From NCBI GenBank assembly GCA_947258495.1, contig CAMYIN010000085.1:1-42198 (forward strand): a stretch of DNA of 42,198 nucleotides. The letters are read 5' to 3'. Source of the stretch: an uncultured Gammaproteobacteria bacterium. Lineage in GTDB: Bacteria; Pseudomonadota; Gammaproteobacteria; Arenicellales; JAANXG01. A model generated the notes under the pieces. It saw nothing but the letters and a program-made list of their open reading frames with translations. It had not been told where the DNA came from and ran no database searches. Each line of letters begins with the position of its first letter. The first letter of the stretch is position 1. The position numbers were made by a program, and so were the translations under genes. This document shows, in pieces, positions 18,384-27,855 of this stretch.

Positions 18384-19742
18384 ATGAACTCGAATAGGTA
18401 TAGCCGCAGGGACGGCGTCGCCGCGTCAAAGGCCGGCTTTGTCGTCTCGATCCTGGCTCCGTGCGCCGCGCTATACGCGGTTTCATCGACCGCCCAGGAA
18501 AACGTCGACACCGAGGACCTGCCTGCGCAGGAACTGACCTTCGGCGTGCCGCCCGCGGCCCACACCCAGGGAATGCTCACGCCCCTGCCGGACGCCCTGC
18601 GAGACGAATTGCGCGGTTTTTTTCCATCGCTTACGCTGGGCCTTCAATATCACACGAATGTTCGGCGGACTCCGGGCTTCGAAGAAAGCGATCTGGCGTT
18701 CGTCATCGCACCGGAGCTCGCCTACCGAACCCGCTTCAATGGAAGGCACGGAGGAGAAATTCGATACTCGGCGAATTTTCTGCGATATCGTGATCTGGAT
18801 GACGAAGACGTCACCAACCATAGTCTGGATGGGGCGTTGCGTTTCGACCTGTCGCCGAAGCTCGATGTTCGTCTGTTCGGGCAGTACAGCGATGCGCAGG
18901 AAGAACGGGGGGCATCCGGAACTCGAACGTTTACCGACGAGCAACCCGACGAAGTGGAAGTGCTCAGGTACGGCGGCGAAATCATATTGGGGCGACCGAC
19001 CCAGGCGCTGCAGTTCGCCGTGGGATTAACGCGATCCGATTGGGACTACCAGAACAACGATCAGCAGTTCCGCAATCGGCGGAACGACCGTATCCACGGA
19101 ATACTGTTTTATAACCTCAGTCCCAAAACCTCATTGTTTCTCGAAGCCAATCACACCGACATCGATTATGACGACGATGCCGCGGGACTGGACAGCGAAG
19201 AAGACGTCTATTACCTCGGCGCTCGCTGGCGCGCATCGGCAACGCTGGACGCACTGTTCAAAATCGGCGACCTGGAAAAGGAGATGAGCGATCCGGCCTT
19301 CAATGATTTTGACGGCACTTCCTATCTCGGAAAACTGGTATGGCAGATGCGGCCGTTCAGCCGCATTCAAATATTAGCTTCTCGAACCACCGAGGAGAGC
19401 GCACAGCAATCGCGCGGAGATCCCGAGGCCGCGGCGGGCGAACTGACCGATCCATACTACGTAAGTCGCCTCATCGGCCTGCACTGGGCCCACGACCTCA
19501 GTACGCGTTGGCGATTGTACGCATTTTTCAATCATACCGAGGACGACTACCCGAACGATCGGGACGATACGATAAAGGACCTCGGGATCGGGCTCAGCTA
19601 CCGATTCAGCAGGTGGTTGACCGTGACCGCGCAGTACGGCGACACGGAGCGGGATTCCAACGATCCTGCGGTGGAATACGAGGACCAATCCTTCACGCTT
19701 CTGCTGCGAAGCGATTTTTCGCTGGGTGGGAAAACGCGTTAG
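18384..19742 (+). CDS. Outer-membrane beta-barrel protein of an exopolysaccharide locus (BBP2/VpsM-like)
   Basis: A 452-aa protein with an N-terminal signal peptide (about residues 1-37, ending STAQ) and then many alternating polar/hydrophobic strands joined by acidic turns, for example LTLGLQYHTNVRRTPGF, LAYRTRFNGRHGGEIRYS and LGIGLSYRFSRWLTVTAQYG. The last strand is QSFTLLLRSDFSLGG. This is the pattern of the beta-barrel porin 2 family often encoded beside Wza-like genes (EpsL, VpsM). It probably provides the outer-membrane passage for the polymer. It precedes the Wza-like gene by 46 nt to that gene's preferred ATG. The number of strands was not computed. Confidence 0.78.
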   Translation: MNSNRYSRRDGVAASKAGFVVSILAPCAALYAVSSTAQENVDTEDLPAQELTFGVPPAAHTQGMLTPLPDALRDELRGFFPSLTLGLQYHTNVRRTPGFEESDLAFVIAPELAYRTRFNGRHGGEIRYSANFLRYRDLDDEDVTNHSLDGALRFDLSPKLDVRLFGQYSDAQEERGASGTRTFTDEQPDEVEVLRYGGEIILGRPTQALQFAVGLTRSDWDYQNNDQQFRNRRNDRIHGILFYNLSPKTSLFLEANHTDIDYDDDAAGLDSEEDVYYLGARWRASATLDALFKIGDLEKEMSDPAFNDFDGTSYLGKLVWQMRPFSRIQILASRTTEESAQQSRGDPEAAAGELTDPYYVSRLIGLHWAHDLSTRWRLYAFFNHTEDDYPNDRDDTIKDLGIGLSYRFSRWLTVTAQYGDTERDSNDPAVEYEDQSFTLLLRSDFSLGGKTR

Positions 19743-19788
19743 AATCTATACTTAGTGGTTGACACGCGACTTTGATCACCCCGAGTCT

Positions 19789-20673
19789 ATGGGTAAATGG
19801 CTAGTATTGGTTTCAGCGCTGCTGTGGCAAGCACCGGCCGTTTCCGGCTCAGTGACCGGCATCGCACTCGCACCGATCGACTTGGATTACCGTTTTCAGC
19901 ACCGGACCGGGACGCAGGGAACGGGATCGGGGCAAGTGCGCGCAACGCCCGCTGCCGGTACCTCCTACGTAACGGGCGAATATCGGATATCCCCGGGTGA
20001 CGTGATCAGCGTTCGCGTCTTCGGGGAGCCTGATCTGAGCCTGGAGCGAGTGCGTGTCCCCGCGGACGGATTGATCTCTTATCCTCTTCTCGGACAGATC
20101 CTGGTCGACGGTCATACCGTGCGTTCCCTCGAGCGGCGATTTACCGCGATGTTGCGAAACGGGTACTTGCGAAAGCCCACCGTATCGGTGAGCATCGTCG
20201 AATATCGTCCGGTTTTCGTCAAAGGCGGCGTCAACAATGCCGGAGCACACGAATATGCGGAGGGATTGAACGTGGAAAAGGCGATCGCGCTCGCCGGGGG
20301 TCTGTCGAAATCAGGCAGAAAGGAAGGCACCACGGTGCTGCGGGAAAACGACTCCGTAGCGAGCGTGGGTCTGCATCATCCCGTGTTCCCCGGCGATGTG
20401 ATCACGATTCCCGAGGTGGCGGAAATCGAATCAAAGGAATTCATCTATCTCTACGGAGAGGTCAAGCAGCCGGGAAGCTACGAATTCAGAAAGGGATTGA
20501 CGGTGGAAAAGGCTCTGGCGCTGGCGGGTGGGTTCAGCGATCGCGCCTCGAAGCGTAAGATAGAAATATCGCGTGAAGACCGGAACGGCGACCAGGTCAG
20601 ACTCAAGAAGGTCTCCTTGAATCTACCCATAGAGGCCGGCGACGTGATCACCGTCGGGGCGAGTCTTTTTTGA
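19789..20673 (+). CDS. Wza-like polysaccharide export protein with SLBB domains, not a lipoprotein
   Basis: A 294-aa periplasmic protein. Residues 1-20 or so are a signal peptide (WLVLVSALLWQAPAVSG). The polysaccharide export domain begins YRISPGDVISVRVFGEPDLS and is followed by two SLBB-like units, FVKGGVNNAGAHEYAEGLNVEKAIALAGG and IYLYGEVKQPGSYEFRKGLTVEKALALAGG in order. There is no lipobox and no cysteine anywhere, and no C-terminal membrane helix as in E. coli Wza. It therefore cannot form the Wza outer-membrane pore and may rely on the neighbouring beta-barrel. The ATG at 19789 places the signal peptide at the N-terminus; TTG 19759 would add ten polar residues before it. Confidence 0.88.
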   Translation: MGKWLVLVSALLWQAPAVSGSVTGIALAPIDLDYRFQHRTGTQGTGSGQVRATPAAGTSYVTGEYRISPGDVISVRVFGEPDLSLERVRVPADGLISYPLLGQILVDGHTVRSLERRFTAMLRNGYLRKPTVSVSIVEYRPVFVKGGVNNAGAHEYAEGLNVEKAIALAGGLSKSGRKEGTTVLRENDSVASVGLHHPVFPGDVITIPEVAEIESKEFIYLYGEVKQPGSYEFRKGLTVEKALALAGGFSDRASKRKIEISREDRNGDQVRLKKVSLNLPIEAGDVITVGASLF

Positions 20674-22751
20674 AAAAATCCAATATTAAACTTCAATCGG
20701 TGCCGCAATCTGGCAGTATCGGCAACGCTTCGTTTCCGATGATTTCGCCGCACGACTCCGACGCCAAGATCCACATTGGCGAGTACCTTGACGTCATCAA
20801 GCGATACAAATGGAGCATCCTGGTGCTCGCGCTGCTGGGCGCGGTGGTCGGTGGCCTGAAAGCGGTTTCCGAGGTTCCGGTGTACCGCGCGACTACCACT
20901 ATGGTCGTAGAACCGGATTTCTCCTCGTTGGCTTCGGCGAAAAAAGGCGCGGTCGTCTACGCAACCGCATGGCGCTTCTACGAGACGCAGTACGATTTGC
21001 TCCGCAGCCGCGCCGTGGCGGCGCGGGTCGTGGACAAGCTCGGTCTGGTGGAGAGAGGAACGCCGAAACCTCGCCCCGCTATATCCTTCGTATCCGAACT
21101 CAAAAAGATGTTCGGGATGGAATCGACATCCGATTCGAAGAGCGCGCACGCCACAACGACGCTGGGCCCCGAACAGCTGAAACGGGTACGCAGCGGCATT
21201 GCGGCGATGATACAGGGCAGTGTGAATGTGCGCGGCGGGGAAAAAAGCCAGTTGGTGTATGTTTCGTTTGATTCAACGGACGCCAAGTTCGCCGCAGACG
21301 TTGCGAACGCACTGGTGGACGCTTACATAGACCTGGAACTCGAGTCCCGTCTGGACCGTGCCAAGCTGGCGAGCAGTTGGTTGACGGAGAGGTTGACGGA
21401 GTTGCGGGAAAAACTGACGCAGTCGGAGCAGCAATTGCAGACGTTTCAGTCCAGAGAGGGGATGGTCGATCTAAAAAGCATCGAAGAGCTCACCAGCAAA
21501 GAATTGGGACTGCTGAATCAGGAACTGGTCGCCGCCGAGGCGAAGTATTCGGAACTCGCGAAGCGTTACGGTCCCAAGCACCCGAGAATGATAGCGGCGC
21601 TTGCGGAATTGAACGCCACCAAGCGCCGTCTCGAGGACGCGTCAAAACGTGTTGTCAACGCTCGCGGAAAAGAATTTCAGTTGGATAAACTTGAACGCGA
21701 CGTAGGCGCTAGTAGAGAGTTGTATGGCGTGTTCCTGAGTAAGTTTCGGGAGGCCGATTTATCGGTGGATAAGCAGTTGAGCAGTGCCCGTACTGTTGAC
21801 AAAGCGCTGCCGCCGAGGGCGCCATTCAAACCGGACAAGACCAAGATTCTGACGATGTGGGCGCTGATAGGCTTGAGTTTCGGCGTGTTCCTGGCCTTCT
21901 TGCGGGAACATCTGGACAATACGTTTTCTTCCACCGAAAAAGTGGAGCAGAAGTTGAATCTTCCCGTGCTCGGTGTCATGCCGCTGCTGAATATCAAGGA
22001 TTTGAGAACAAAAAAGGAAACGGCTGCGTCGTCCGTATCCGAAACAATGGCGCCCGAGCGGTATTTTATACATGAAAAAAAGTCGTCCTTTTCAGAAGCC
22101 GTAAATCATATTCGCACCGGAATCATGTATTCCAATGTGGACAATCCGCCGAAAAGCATATTGATAACTTCGTCTCTGCAAGCGGAAGGTAAAACCACCT
22201 TGGCGACAAATCTCGCGATGTCCATGGCACAGCTAGGGAAAACCCTGCTCATTGACGCGGACTTCCGAAAACCCAAATTTGCGGCAGGCCTCTCGAATTC
22301 GAGTGGGAACGGGCTGGTGGATTACGTCGCCGGAACCGGTTCCCTGAATGATTGTATCGTGGCGGACGATGAATGCCCGGATTTGTATGTTCTCGAGAGC
22401 GGCGTGGTGCCCCCCAATCCTTTGGAACTGCTTTCGTCCAAGCGTCTGGCCCGTACACTCGGCGAACTGAATGATAATTTTGCGCACGTCGTAATCGACA
22501 CGGCGCCGATATTACCGGTAAGCGACGCTATTGTTCTGGGTCATCTGGTCGACGCGGTGCTGATGGTGATTCAATCCGGGCGCACGACCCAGCACATCGT
22601 ACGAGACGCCATGCGCCGTTTGGACGGAGCCAATATCACCCCCCTGGGCATCGTTCTGACCCAGGTATCGTTCCAGAAGAACTCGTATTATTACGGCGGT
22701 AAGTATCACTACTACTACGGGTCCACGACCGCCGCACGCAAAGCCTCGTAG
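20670..22751 (+). CDS. Polysaccharide copolymerase fused to BY-type tyrosine autokinase (Wzc/VpsO-like)
   Basis: A 693-aa inner-membrane protein. Wzz domain: first helix about 49-67, a periplasmic coiled-coil section about 225-345, a PPRAPFKPDK motif at 381-390 and a second helix 393-411. Cytoplasmic kinase: Walker A SSLQAEGKTT (501-510), Walker A' LLIDADFRKP (526-535), Walker B VVIDTAP (607-613). The tail has a tyrosine cluster YYYGGKYHYYYG (673-684), the usual autophosphorylation site. It controls polymer length and export. The TTG start at 20670 overlaps the upstream stop (TTGA); ATG at codon 24 is an alternative. No partner tyrosine phosphatase (Wzb) is in the window. Confidence 0.93.
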   Translation: MKKSNIKLQSVPQSGSIGNASFPMISPHDSDAKIHIGEYLDVIKRYKWSILVLALLGAVVGGLKAVSEVPVYRATTTMVVEPDFSSLASAKKGAVVYATAWRFYETQYDLLRSRAVAARVVDKLGLVERGTPKPRPAISFVSELKKMFGMESTSDSKSAHATTTLGPEQLKRVRSGIAAMIQGSVNVRGGEKSQLVYVSFDSTDAKFAADVANALVDAYIDLELESRLDRAKLASSWLTERLTELREKLTQSEQQLQTFQSREGMVDLKSIEELTSKELGLLNQELVAAEAKYSELAKRYGPKHPRMIAALAELNATKRRLEDASKRVVNARGKEFQLDKLERDVGASRELYGVFLSKFREADLSVDKQLSSARTVDKALPPRAPFKPDKTKILTMWALIGLSFGVFLAFLREHLDNTFSSTEKVEQKLNLPVLGVMPLLNIKDLRTKKETAASSVSETMAPERYFIHEKKSSFSEAVNHIRTGIMYSNVDNPPKSILITSSLQAEGKTTLATNLAMSMAQLGKTLLIDADFRKPKFAAGLSNSSGNGLVDYVAGTGSLNDCIVADDECPDLYVLESGVVPPNPLELLSSKRLARTLGELNDNFAHVVIDTAPILPVSDAIVLGHLVDAVLMVIQSGRTTQHIVRDAMRRLDGANITPLGIVLTQVSFQKNSYYYGGKYHYYYGSTTAARKAS

Positions 22752-22775
22752 TCCATACTCCACCTATCCTGCATA

Positions 22776-23459
22776 TTGGTCCGCACTGTATATTTAGCGG
22801 TAATCGTCGTCGCTACCGCCCTGATCGTCTGGTCCGGGATATCCATATGGACCTGGAACGCCATTCGCGAATCGGAGCAGTATCTTGCCGACTTGGCAGA
22901 GCGCGGGTCAACGGAAGACCCCGGGGAATGGGAGCGACAGCTTGTACGGCTGCAACGGGCGGCACGATGGAATCCGGGGGACGCATGGGTTTCCATGCGC
23001 CTGGCCCGACTCTACCAGTGGCGTGCCTACGAGCAGAGGCTGTGGTCCGAACTTGCCACACGATCGCGGCAACAGGTGATAGATCATATCAGACGTGCGA
23101 CGCGCCAGAGACCTTCCTGGGGTTTGACCTGGGCGGCCCTCTCGGCCGCGAAGGTCGATGCCGGCGAGATCGACGACGAAATGCTGGCGGCGTTGAGCAG
23201 GGCCGTGGATCTGGGCCCGTGGGAACGGCAGGTGCAGCACCAGGTGATCTCGGCGGGCATCCGCGCATGGGGCGGCTTGCCGGATCCCATGCGGCAATCA
23301 ATACTGAACATGGTACGGCGCGGTCTGAAAGACCCAACGCTCATTGCGCACATTATGGATATCGCTATTCAAAACAACTGGCAGGGTCAGCTTGAGCGGT
23401 TCATCACAGACGACGATCAACTCGAGATCCAGTTTAAGGCGGCGCTAGCCAGAAATTAG
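22776..23459 (+). CDS. VpsP-like polysaccharide biosynthesis membrane protein
   Basis: A 227-aa protein with one N-terminal membrane helix (about residues 5-27, rich in V, I, A, W) and a helical, tryptophan-rich C-terminal part that looks TPR-like: WERQLVRLQRAARWNPGDAWVSMRLARLY. The layout and place, after a Wzc-like kinase and before an O-antigen ligase, match the VpsP family of Vibrio exopolysaccharide loci. Function is unknown. The only suitable start is TTG 22776, without a clear ribosome binding site; it lies 24 nt after the kinase gene. The ligase gene follows 2 nt later. Confidence 0.7.
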   Translation: MVRTVYLAVIVVATALIVWSGISIWTWNAIRESEQYLADLAERGSTEDPGEWERQLVRLQRAARWNPGDAWVSMRLARLYQWRAYEQRLWSELATRSRQQVIDHIRRATRQRPSWGLTWAALSAAKVDAGEIDDEMLAALSRAVDLGPWERQVQHQVISAGIRAWGGLPDPMRQSILNMVRRGLKDPTLIAHIMDIAIQNNWQGQLERFITDDDQLEIQFKAALARN

Positions 23460-23461
23460 GC

Positions 23462-24880
23462 ATGATCGACAGAGCGCTGGAATATTCTGCAAGGGTCATA
23501 GACTTTGGTTGTTACGCGGCGATATTACTTCTGGCCGTCTGGCTTCCGATCCCGTACGGCAGTAAACCGACGTGGTCGATACATCTGTTGCAGGTGGTGG
23601 TGTTCGGCACTTTGTTGCTATGGGCGTTCGGCAAGTTGTTGAAGCCGTCGATGCCCACGGTCAGCTGGAGACCTCTCGGCCCCATCCTCGCGCTGATGTT
23701 GATTTGGCTGTTGTATCAACTGTTCCAGGCGACTCCGCTTCCGTTCAGTCTGGTGAAAGTGCTCAGCCCGGGGGCCTACGACTTGTATCAGGCGGCTTCG
23801 GGCGAACGGCAGATCGCAACACATGCCATCAGCCTTGATCGATACAACACCCTGCAGGAGGCAACCAAATACAGTACTTATGTAGCGCTCTTCGTGCTCG
23901 TCTTCGCCCTGGTCCATACACGCATGCGCCTGTTGACGCTCGCCTATACCTTGTTCCTGGTCGGATTTTTCCAGTCCGTTTTCGGCTTATATGCCCTGTT
24001 CACGGATACGATCCCGGTAGATCGGGAGGTGCTGGAGGGGCACCGATGGGTGTCCGGCACATTTTTGAACCGCAATCATTTCGCCGGCCACCTACTGCTC
24101 ACGACGGGTGTCGGTCTCGGCTTGTTACTGAGCAGCCATGATCCGGTGAGACCGTGGCGCGGGATGCGAAACATCGTTTTCAATCTTGCGGACCTGCTGC
24201 TTCGACCGAACGGTTGGATTTTCATATGCCTGGTTGTTTTGCTGTCTGCCCTGTTCCTCAGCGAATCCCGCGGCGGCGTGTTATCGTTGATTGCGTCGTT
24301 GCTGATAGTGTGGTTTTTGGTACGGTCGAGGGACCAAAAGACCCATCGCGCGTCGCGGCTTGCCGTGACTGCCGGCGCCGCTATGTTGCTGGCCGGTATC
24401 TGGTTCGGTGTGGGAACGTTGATGTCGCGGTTCCATGAGATGGGGAACGATGAACGAATAGAGCAGTGGAAATTGACGGCCGAGATGACGGCGGATTATC
24501 CGGTTGTCGGAATCGGCGGCGGAAACTACCAATGGGTGTTCCCGCGATATCGCAACGGCAACCTCAGGCTGCGCACCTACGATCATGCCCATTCGGATTA
24601 CCTGGAAACGCTGGTAGAACAAGGAATTGTGGGAACGGCGATCCTGGGACTGGCAATCGGCGTCGTATTTTTTAAACTGGTAAAAGTGTATCAGCCCGAA
24701 ACGTCTTCATTCACCAAGAACGCCGCCACCGGCGTGCTGGTTTCAATAACTGGACTACTCGTACACGCTGCAATGGATTTCAACTTCAGAATACCGGCCA
24801 ATGCCGCCTACTTTTACATCATAGCTGCTTTGGGCATGTCGGCGATGGCGATGGATCGTAAACTAAAACATCCGGCATGA
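23462..24880 (+). CDS. O-antigen ligase/polymerase-like membrane protein (Wzy_C family)
   Basis: A 472-aa polytopic inner-membrane protein with roughly ten to twelve hydrophobic helices. The conserved region is near the middle: [21 protein letters not shown] and [17 protein letters not shown]. The large periplasmic loop contains [15 protein letters not shown] and [16 protein letters not shown], a typical WaaL/Wzy_C pattern (His and Tyr near the substrate site). It transfers or polymerises lipid-linked glycan at the periplasmic face; polymerase and ligase cannot be told apart from sequence alone. It overlaps the next gene by 4 nt (ATGA). Confidence 0.85.
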   Translation: MIDRALEYSARVIDFGCYAAILLLAVWLPIPYGSKPTWSIHLLQVVVFGTLLLWAFGKLLKPSMPTVSWRPLGPILALMLIWLLYQLFQATPLPFSLVKVLSPGAYDLYQAASGERQIATHAISLDRYNTLQEATKYSTYVALFVLVFALVHTRMRLLTLAYTLFLVGFFQSVFGLYALFTDTIPVDREVLEGHRWVSGTFLNRNHFAGHLLLTTGVGLGLLLSSHDPVRPWRGMRNIVFNLADLLLRPNGWIFICLVVLLSALFLSESRGGVLSLIASLLIVWFLVRSRDQKTHRASRLAVTAGAAMLLAGIWFGVGTLMSRFHEMGNDERIEQWKLTAEMTADYPVVGIGGGNYQWVFPRYRNGNLRLRTYDHAHSDYLETLVEQGIVGTAILGLAIGVVFFKLVKVYQPETSSFTKNAATGVLVSITGLLVHAAMDFNFRIPANAAYFYIIAALGMSAMAMDRKLKHPA

Positions 24881-25842
24881 AATCGAGAGACAGGAAGCGC
24901 GTGTTGATCACCGGAGGGGCGGGGTTTCTGGGCTCCCACTTGTGCGAAGCGCTGCTCGGGCATGGCAGCGAAGTGCTTTGTCTGGATAATTACTTCACCG
25001 GAAACAAAGCAAATATCGCACACCTGATGGACGACCCGTATTTTGAAACTATTCGCCACGACGTTACCTTCCCGCTGTACGTCGAGGTCGATGAGATCTA
25101 TAACCTGGCGTGCCCTGCGTCGCCCATTCATTATCAGCACGACCCCGTTCAGACCACGAAAACGAGCGTTCACGGCGCCATCAATATGTTGGGACTCAGC
25201 AAACGGATCGGAGCACCGATCCTGCAGGCGTCGACCAGCGAAGTCTACGGCGATCCGAGCGTGCATCCGCAGCAGGAAACCTACTGGGGAAATGTGAATC
25301 CCGTGGGATTGCGCGCCTGTTACGACGAGGGAAAGCGCTGTGCGGAAACCTTGTTTTTTGACTACCATCGCCAGCACGGACTGCCGATAAAAGTGCTGCG
25401 GATCTTCAACACCTATGGTCCCAGGATGCATCCCAACGACGGTAGGGTAGTGTCTAATTTCATCGTGCAGGCGCTCAAGAACGAGCCAATTACAGTCTTC
25501 GGCGACGGCTCACAATCGCGATCGTTCTGTTTCGTATCCGACATGATCAACGTCATGGTGCAGTTCATGGAGAGCGCGCCCGAGTTTATTGGACCGATGA
25601 ACGCGGGGAATCCGACGGAATTCACCATCTCCGAGCTTGCGAACACGATCATCGATCTCACCGGTTCGACTTCCCGTATCGAGCGGCAACCACTGCCGAG
25701 CGATGACCCGAAGCAGCGTTGTCCGGATATCTCGCTGGCCAGAGAACATCTGTCGTGGGAGCCGAAAGTGCCGCTGCGTGAAGGCTTGCAACATACCGTA
25801 GACTATTTCGATGCGCTATTGAGCCACGGGACTAAGATCTAG
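24877..25842 (+). CDS. UDP-glucuronate decarboxylase (UDP-xylose synthase family)
   Basis: A 321-aa extended SDR. NAD motif [11 protein letters not shown] is at 11-21, STSEVYGDP at 119-127, the catalytic pair Tyr149 and Lys153 (YDEGK), and ARMH-like [17 protein letters not shown] downstream. These fit UDP-xylose synthase, which converts UDP-glucuronate to UDP-xylose in the cytoplasm; other sugar 4,6-dehydratases lack the YDEGKR signature. Xylose may therefore be part of the polymer. It overlaps the upstream gene by 4 nt. A UDP-glucose dehydrogenase, needed to supply UDP-glucuronate, is not in the window. Confidence 0.9.
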   Translation: MKSRDRKRVLITGGAGFLGSHLCEALLGHGSEVLCLDNYFTGNKANIAHLMDDPYFETIRHDVTFPLYVEVDEIYNLACPASPIHYQHDPVQTTKTSVHGAINMLGLSKRIGAPILQASTSEVYGDPSVHPQQETYWGNVNPVGLRACYDEGKRCAETLFFDYHRQHGLPIKVLRIFNTYGPRMHPNDGRVVSNFIVQALKNEPITVFGDGSQSRSFCFVSDMINVMVQFMESAPEFIGPMNAGNPTEFTISELANTIIDLTGSTSRIERQPLPSDDPKQRCPDISLAREHLSWEPKVPLREGLQHTVDYFDALLSHGTKI

Positions 25843-25936
25843 CGTGCGCCATCGGGGGATTCCAACCAAGACGGCATGCCGTGATTGATCGCCGTGAAGA
25901 CCGTTTCGTCCGGCTGACCGAGCAGTAGCATCATCA
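25843..25936. other. Short intergenic gap with a 12-bp palindrome
   Basis: This 94-nt gap between the decarboxylase gene and asnB contains the perfect palindrome ACGGCATGCCGT at 25871-25882. No promoter with both hexamers was recognised. It may mark a boundary between transcription units, but the purpose is unknown. Confidence 0.3.
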
Positions 25937-27831
25937 ATGTGTGGATTGGCGGCGATCGCCCGCTACAACGATTCGTCGGGCGTTTCCCGGAGGGAAATCG
26001 TCGCCATACGCGATCGCATGCAGAACCGGGGTCCGGACGGGCGCGGGCTGTGGATTCGGGATCGCGTGGCGCTGGCGCACACCCGACTGTCAGTCATTGA
26101 CCTCAGCGCGGCCGCGGCGCAACCCATGATCGATAAAACTAACAAGAACGTTATTGTTTTCAACGGTGAAATCTACAACTACCTGGAGCTGAAGCATCGG
26201 TTGAAGAAGAAAGGGTACCGCTTCTTTTCCCATAGCGATACAGAGGTGCTGTTGTATCTATATCGCGAGAAAGGTTCGCGAATGCTGGACGATCTGCGTG
26301 GAATGTTTGCGTTCGTGATCTGGGATGCCGAACAGGAATCCGTTTTCTGTGCGCGCGATCCGTACGGCATCAAGCCGCTGTATTTTTGCGACGACGGCAA
26401 GTCGCTGCGCATCGCCTCGCAGGTCAAGGCACTGCGCGCGGGCGGAGCGGTGTCCGGCGAACTCGATCCGGCGGGGTTGTGCGGATTTTATCTGTTCGGT
26501 CATATACCGGAACCTTTTACGTCTTACCGCGCTATCCGCGCACTCCCCGCCGGCAGCCTGCTGCACTGCCGGCTGGGCGCCAAACCCGTGATCCACACCT
26601 ATTTTTCAATCGCGGAAACATATCGCCGCGCGTCCCTGGAAGAAAAATCTTCGTGGGATCCGGGCCGGGCGGCGGATGCGATACGCAGTTCGGTTGCGCG
26701 GCATCTGACGGCGGATGTCCCCGTCGGCGTCTTCCTCTCGGCGGGACTGGATTCCGGGGCGGTGCTGGGACTGATGCGGGACGCTCACAGCGAGTCGATA
26801 ACGGCGCTGACACTCGCCTTCGACGAATACAGAGGCACGAGAGACGACGAGGAACCGTTGGCGGCACAGGTTGCGCGCCGCTACGGCGCCCGGCATGTTG
26901 CGCGCTCCTATTCCTGCGCCGATATCCAGGAGTTGATTCCGGAATTCTTTGCCGCGATGGACCAGCCTTCCATAGACGGTCTCAATACCTGGCTGTTGAG
27001 CAGGGTCGCAGGTAAACAGGGATTGAAAGTTGTGCTTTCCGGTCGAGCCCTTCGACCCGCGCCGCTTCCCGCAGGCACGCGGCATGGCGCTCCTCGTCCT
27101 CATGCTCGTTCTGGCGGCGGCTCTCGTGATCGTCATCCTTCGCCGACGCACCGCGCGGCGCCGGCATGCTGGCCGCGGTAAACCGATCGTCGAAGCTGCA
27201 AGCCGTATCGCGGTCCTGCATTCGTATGCTTCGGCGCTGCGGCGTACCGCTGCACCCGAAGACGGAGGGCGTGATGCTGTTCGCCGGCACGCACGCGGGT
27301 GTGTATCTGCTGCGACGGGGATTGTTCATGCCGTGGGAGTTGCCGCAGCTGCTGGGTTCGGAAATCGCCGCGGAGGGCCTGGCCGTCCTGGCTCCCCTGG
27401 AGCATCTGAATCGGGGTATGGATCCCGATCCGGGTACGCAGTTCGGTCGCGCCGCCGCCTTGGAGTCGAGTTTTTATCTGCGCAACCAGTTGCTTCGCGA
27501 CGCGGACTGGGCGGGAATGGCGCATTCGGTGGAAATCAGAACGCCGCTGGTCGACGCTACGCTCCTCAAGACTTTGGCGCCGGATCTGGTTTCGGGGGAC
27601 GCCCTCAAGCGCAAAGAACTGCTCGCGGACGCACCGACGCGGCCACTGCCGTCGCCCGTAAGGAATAGAAAGAAGACCGGTTTTAACGTGCCCGTCGCAA
27701 GATGTCTGACTTCCGATGGCGCGCTGAACGGCTGGAGCCGCGTGCCCGTGCTCGCTGATCGGCGATGTCCGTGGGCCCGAAGATGGGCGCATACGGTGTT
27801 TTCCAACGTGGTTCACCCGGCGATATCGTAG
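25937..27831 (+). pseudogene. asnB: Asparagine-synthase-type glutamine amidotransferase, disrupted in the synthetase domain
   Basis: The first part (25937 to about 27043) encodes MCGLAAIA with catalytic Cys2, NRGPDG, FNGEIYNY and the pyrophosphate loop SAGLDS near residue 267, ending at GLKVVLSG. The expected GGDELFGGY motif then fails: the frame runs on with unrelated residues to a stop at 27179-27181. The C-terminal part resumes in a different frame from about 27130 (SSFADAPRG), and includes AGVYLLRRGLFMPWELP-like and ESSFYLRNQLLRD, AHSVEIRTPLVD. Roughly 90 nt stand where about 30 nt are expected, with a stop (27127-27129) in the second frame. It looks inactive, or the sequence is wrong here. 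The family aminates or amidates sugars or makes asparagine. Confidence 0.85.
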
Positions 27832-27855
27832 CGAACCGGCTGGCAGAAGGTGTCT

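Noticed and set aside
27030-27668. Open frame with a hydrophobic stretch over the amidotransferase disruption
   Set aside because: Beyond the hydrophobic stretch the frame is Arg/Gly-rich noise opposite the resumed amidotransferase frame. The hydrophobic part is noted under the disruption finding but not called a gene.
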